DNA from: Prochilodus magdalenae
Taxonomy: Eukaryota; Chordata; Actinopteri; Characiformes; Prochilodontidae
Assembly: GCA_024036415.1 (NCBI GenBank)
Contig: JAMWET010006778.1
Span: 656,501 to 720,500, forward strand
DNA length: 64,000 bases
Direction: 5' to 3'
Positions 59,917-64,000 of the stretch are shown here, in pieces. Position 1 is the first letter of the stretch. Each line of letters begins with the position of its first letter. The notes beneath the pieces were generated by a model, which searched no databases, was not told the origin of the DNA, and was given only the letters and a program-made list of their open reading frames with translations. The translations under genes and the position numbers were made by a program.

Positions 59917-62304
59917 AAACAATTACTGTGAACCTTTTTACGATCTTAATGTAAGTGGCATGACTAATAGAAATAAAAAAAAAAAAAAGAGGGTCTATTT
60001 TGCTTGGGGAGGTGAGGTGTTGGGGGATTGCGGGTGGAGGGGAGGGGTCTTTTTACATTTTGTTGTTATTGCATTGCAGATTGCAGTCCCATTATTGCAT
60101 GCTGTTATAGTTTGTAGTTATAGTCATTGTATTTAAAACCAGCAGCATGCAAACATCTAAACTTCTTTAGACTGCAAACTTCTTTTACTACAGCTTAAAT
60201 TCTATGCTCCACAGAATCTGTTTAATTTTTTTATTTGTGATTTTTGAGTTATTTATGAATACTGAAGCAGGCACCTGTAAAATAAGAAAAACTATAATAA
60301 CTTTTTTGAAAAAAAATTATTAAGAAAAACTCCATATTGTAATCAGGTGCAAAAAGAATTTTGCCATATGACAACACCATGCAGCAGTGAGTTAAACATC
60401 ATGCACTGAAAGCTTAATGCTTCTGTGGTTGAATGTAGGACCAGGGTTATTGTTAGAGTTAGGGTTTAGACATTGGGTTGAGGTTAAGCTTAGTGTTGCA
60501 GTGTTAGAGCAGAATTAGACTTAGGCTCCCAGACAAAGTTTAATGGAATAGACATTTGGTTGAATGCCAGTTAAAGATTCAATACATTAACACATATTGA
60601 TAGTGCATGATGAACATAGTGTTACCACTGATGCTTGTAGCTTTAGGTGCCTCAGAATGTCGATCTCAACACAGGCATTTTAAAGATTTTCCCTTGCGTA
60701 TGGCTTTTCGTCACGTTTTATGTAGCGCTCGACTAGGATTTTTTTTTTGTCAGTAGTAAAATGTCTTACTCAAACTTATAAAGACTGACATAAAGGCCAA
60801 CGTATTCCCACAACCGCATGCCATGAAACCGGTCTGAAAGTTTATTTACCTGGACGTTGTTCACGTTCTGTAAGCTCCAACATATCCGGAGCCACAGCGA
60901 CCATAAAAGACACATTGAGCAAAATCTCCCATCTCACATTCAGACATAAACAGACAGCGCTGTATATTGCAGCCATATACTATACCATCCCTGGCAGCTC
61001 TCCTGGCAAAGACAGACATCCACCATCATCATACAGAGACTCCTGCAGTCCTCAGGGCCATATGTGGTGCAAGGCCCTGCATGAGCAGCCTGGGTAGTTT
61101 GCTTTAGCACTGTAATGAATAGCCATTTAGTAAATTTGATCAATTCAAGGCATGTGGTAATTAAAATCTCACTAACTGACCATTTTCTGCCCACAACTGT
61201 TATGATATTGATCAGGCAGCTTTGGCAAGAATCCCATATTACTTAATAAGAAATTGTGTTTAATTATATTTAGACCTGTTTTGAAAAAGCTACACTATCC
61301 GTCTAGACTAATGTTCTTAACACCCCAACAATAGCTTGCCACCCAAAAGTAACCTTTTACAAACACATATCAGATGAATTTTGAAATGAATAATTAATCA
61401 ATTTTCACTGAGAGTAGCTGAATTACAGAGACAGGAGGCAGCAGGAAAGCTGGCAATGCAAAGTGGTAAAGTAAGAGATACGACAAAGTTGGGCAAAGTT
61501 GGACTTTATTAAGAATGAAGCAATGTGGCGACTGCCAACAGGAATTAAGCATTAATCAGTGTTTTCACTGATTAATTAAACAGTGTTAAACAATTAAACA
61601 GCATTAAACAGTGCCACTGTGTGCTTTATATCTTACCCACCCTGAAACAATACGCTCCATTTTAGGTTCTTAGATAATTGTTTCTAATAGAGATTATCTT
61701 ACGTCCAGTGATTTGGGTGACAGCGGGGAAAAGGTCACTGCTCATGTGAATACCAGTTAAGGTAGCAGGGAGGATAGCCTCTAACCATAGGGAGCTTCTC
61801 CAAGAAAGCCCAATAACCAACTACATAGGCCAAAACACAACAACACAAATATCACATGCACTAATGTTAAACTAACTACCACTACTTAACAACATTAAAT
61901 CTGCCCATGGCATGACAGCACAAGCTGGTAGCTGGATAATGCATGGTCTTCCCCATACCACTTTAAAGGTCAGTGAAGAGTCAGCTCATGTTCAGGGATG
62001 TGTGTTCAAGTCCCAACTCATAGCCTCAGCCAACTGAGATACCAGCGTTGATATAGAAAACATACAGTGTAGATGGTGCAAACGCTTAGGCATTGTAGAA
62101 GACATATGAACATATTTTCATATAGAAAACCAAAAAACATGTCATTTGACTTGGAGTCTTCAAACAGTTACATATGGCGGTGTTGAGTTTTTCCAGTTTA
62201 GTGGATCGACATGCAACTAGCAATGGGTTTTGTCATTAACTTATATTTTAATTTTTCTTAAAGAAAAACACATTTAAAATGTACATATATTTATGTTAAA
62301 TAAA
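59917..62304. other. Intergenic, no gene seen
   Basis: A poly-A run near 59977-59990 is followed by a G-rich stretch (60006-60047). The remainder is AT-rich, with short GTTAGGGTTTAG-like words near 60455. Frames are short and motif-free. Confidence 0.55.
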
Positions 62305-62403
62305 TATATAATATAATATAATATAATATAATATAATATAATATAATATAATATAATATAATATAATATAATATAATATAATATAATATAATATAATATA
62401 ATA
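62305..62403. repeat. (ATATA)n pentanucleotide microsatellite
   Basis: About nineteen near-perfect TATAA/ATAAT units without visible interruption, suggesting recent length change. Confidence 0.95.
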
Positions 62404-62409
62404 CTTTCT

Positions 62410-63540
62410 TCTTTTGGACTTTCAGTTACTTAACAGATCCTTAGATTATGGTAAGATCCTAAGGTAATTCTTAATATTCATGATTAGAATAGGAATAGTC
62501 ACAGAAGTCACAGCTCTACTTTGCCTGGCTCATTCTGAATTGAGCTCATAATTGTTGCCTGAGCTGTTTAATCCTTGGTTGAGTTCCGCTGTGCCTTTTG
62601 ACTTCATTACTGCATCTGAATGACGCTGAGTGTGCACTTTAGCAGCAGCAGCCCAGCCCAAAGTAGGAAAGCTTTAGACACAGTCAGTTGAAATGGAACG
62701 TTTAGTTCATCGCTGTGCAAGCAGTAGCTACTACAGTAAGGCAGTAGCGTAATCTAAACTGATATTGCTCTGTGGTGGGGTGGGGTGGGGGGAGGGAGGG
62801 AGTGAGAAGCAATTTAGGTGCATTTTACAAGTTCTCTGTCACAAAAGATGAAAAGACAAAAGTAGAAAAACCAGCAAAAATTACAGTAGAAATGAGGAAA
62901 ACTTGCTGCACTCTTACACGGATTACGTGTCGAGCTGGATACATCAAAGCAATTGTGAAGATATAAACAATTAACCATTGGACTGGGAATACGTTCATAA
63001 ATAATGTATTTCTTGCCTTCTTTTTCTCTTAGAAAATAAGTTCTGGAATGAATAACCTTATATAGATCTAAAAGTTTTCATGCTGTGAATTGACACACAA
63101 GATATTAGCCTTTCCCCCAAAGGCCACCAGAAGAAAAGAAAAAAGGAATAGCAATGACATTCATGCCTAACCAAACAGACAGACAATTACTGCAAAGAGG
63201 AAGCTAGGAGCCAAATGTTTGGAAACCTATAATAACCATATTATTTGTAACCAGTGCTGCAGATATGAAGCTAAACTTCAAAAAGAACCACCCCGCCCCC
63301 CCAAAAAAGACCACAACAAGGCCTAACCGCAATGACTGTATTGTTCAAAAACTTAAACAAACTCTGCGTCTAGCATCGCAGGATTTTTGCCTTTATTAAT
63401 CAGCATGTGTGCAGAGATGTATGTAATATATTGTATTTAATTACTCAGCATTAGCTGCTATTGTCTTTTTATCTCTAAAAATGTCCACATGAGTCATTAC
63501 ATCGTAAACCCCTATACAGAGTGATTTCATGTAAGCATTA
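62410..63540. other. Intergenic, no gene seen
   Basis: Mixed composition with a strong G-run cluster at 62777-62800. The 64-codon frame starting there is a shadow of the G-run. 63000-63540 is AT-rich. Confidence 0.5.
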
Positions 63541-63960
63541 AAATTAATGTATTAGCTCCAACAAGTCCTTCATGGCTGTTCTATTTTCCAGCATGGCAGT
63601 GAAGAGAAGATATTAGTGTGAGTGTCTCTTCTCTCCGAGCTGGCAGTTCCTCCTCCCCTATAGCCGACAGAGGTGGAGCCACCTTGCAAGTTGCATGCAG
63701 TGAATCAAGCTTGTTAGCTGGCGCACCTGGCAGTGATTAGCCAGGCTTTGAAAAACCCACTGTGCGTTTTACTGTGATTCATGCTACCAGGCTGTTAAAC
63801 GCTGAAATTCGAAGTTAAATTTCAAAGAGGGGTTGTAAAGAAGGAAAGACAAGTTCTTTAGATTTAGGCCAGTGCAGGGACCAACAACGTTCTGTGGTTT
63901 GGTGGCTTGGTTTTCCTCACTGTCAGTTGTCTCCCCTTATAAAGCAGTATTCCATCTGTG
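63541..63960. other. Candidate conserved noncoding block
   Basis: Complex, repeat-free sequence with balanced composition and no frame of note, set between AT-rich stretches. The texture is that of a developmental enhancer, by inference only. The window ends shortly after. Confidence 0.38.
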
Positions 63961-64000
63961 CCATATGTTGCATGCATACATAATAGGCCATATAATGTTA

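Noticed and set aside
59696..60136. 146-codon plus-strand reading frame
   Set aside because: The first part is the antisense of a family A transposase relic and the rest is low-complexity sequence after a poly-A run.
61990..62040. GTTCAAGTCCC word resembling a polymerase III B box
   Set aside because: No matching A box at the right distance and no cloverleaf; not a tRNA or a supported SINE head.

Overview
This window reads as intergenic (or very long intronic) DNA from a bony fish. The evidence is a high load of Tc1/mariner DNA transposon copies of the kinds that crowd teleost genomes, abundant GT/GA/CA, tetra- and pentanucleotide microsatellites, an AT-rich background, and no bacterial-style gene packing. 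A lineage within teleosts cannot be fixed by eye; an ostariophysan (catfish or characin type) is a guess. No host protein-coding gene, tRNA, rRNA or CRISPR array was recognised on either strand.

The only convincing coding gene is an uninterrupted 341-residue Tc1-type transposase at 37707-38732. It lies within a 1.58-kb element (37361-38940) bounded by TA dinucleotides and long, well-matched terminal inverted repeats, each with an outer and an inner copy of the same motif. The element looks recent and possibly autonomous. It sits inside an older, decayed Tc1 copy, and the undisturbed junction can be read from a sister copy at 3949-4650.

The rest of the mobile DNA is old. Family A (ends resembling TACACTCATCATTAAAAA followed by TTGCACCCAGAAGGAA) has seven copies near 2.5, 3.9, 10.6, 38.9, 43.3, 45.4 and 59.5 kb. 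Five further Tc1/mariner lineages are recognisable from broken transposase motifs near 1.9/48.8/49.7/53.6 kb, 18.4 kb, 30.4/45.9 kb, 36.4 kb and 51.8 kb. There are also a short inverted-repeat element (56.1 kb), a hairpin-type MITE fragment (29.9 kb), a widespread teleost repeat (32.7 kb) and several anonymous repeat families.

Between the transposons lie blocks of more even base composition without repeats, transposon motifs or persuasive reading frames: about 7.4-9.4, 12.6-13.0, 13.9-14.5, 16.1-16.7, 20.2-21.0, 24.4-25.5, 29.0-29.6, 35.6-36.4, 39.6-42.1, 44.6-45.1, 46.5-47.1, 54.7-55.1, 58.3-59.3 and 63.5-63.95 kb. Their texture is that of conserved noncoding elements in a regulatory gene desert around a developmental gene. 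That is inference only, because no alignment was possible. Two places look promoter-like: a TATA-like/CpG-bearing stretch at 25.0-25.4 kb and a GA-rich, CpG-bearing stretch at 58.5-59.1 kb preceded by a near-consensus ZNF143/THAP11-type site at 58.06 kb. No novel gene system is evident. The most informative features are the young nested Tc1 element, the layered Tc1 history and the unexplained candidate noncoding blocks.
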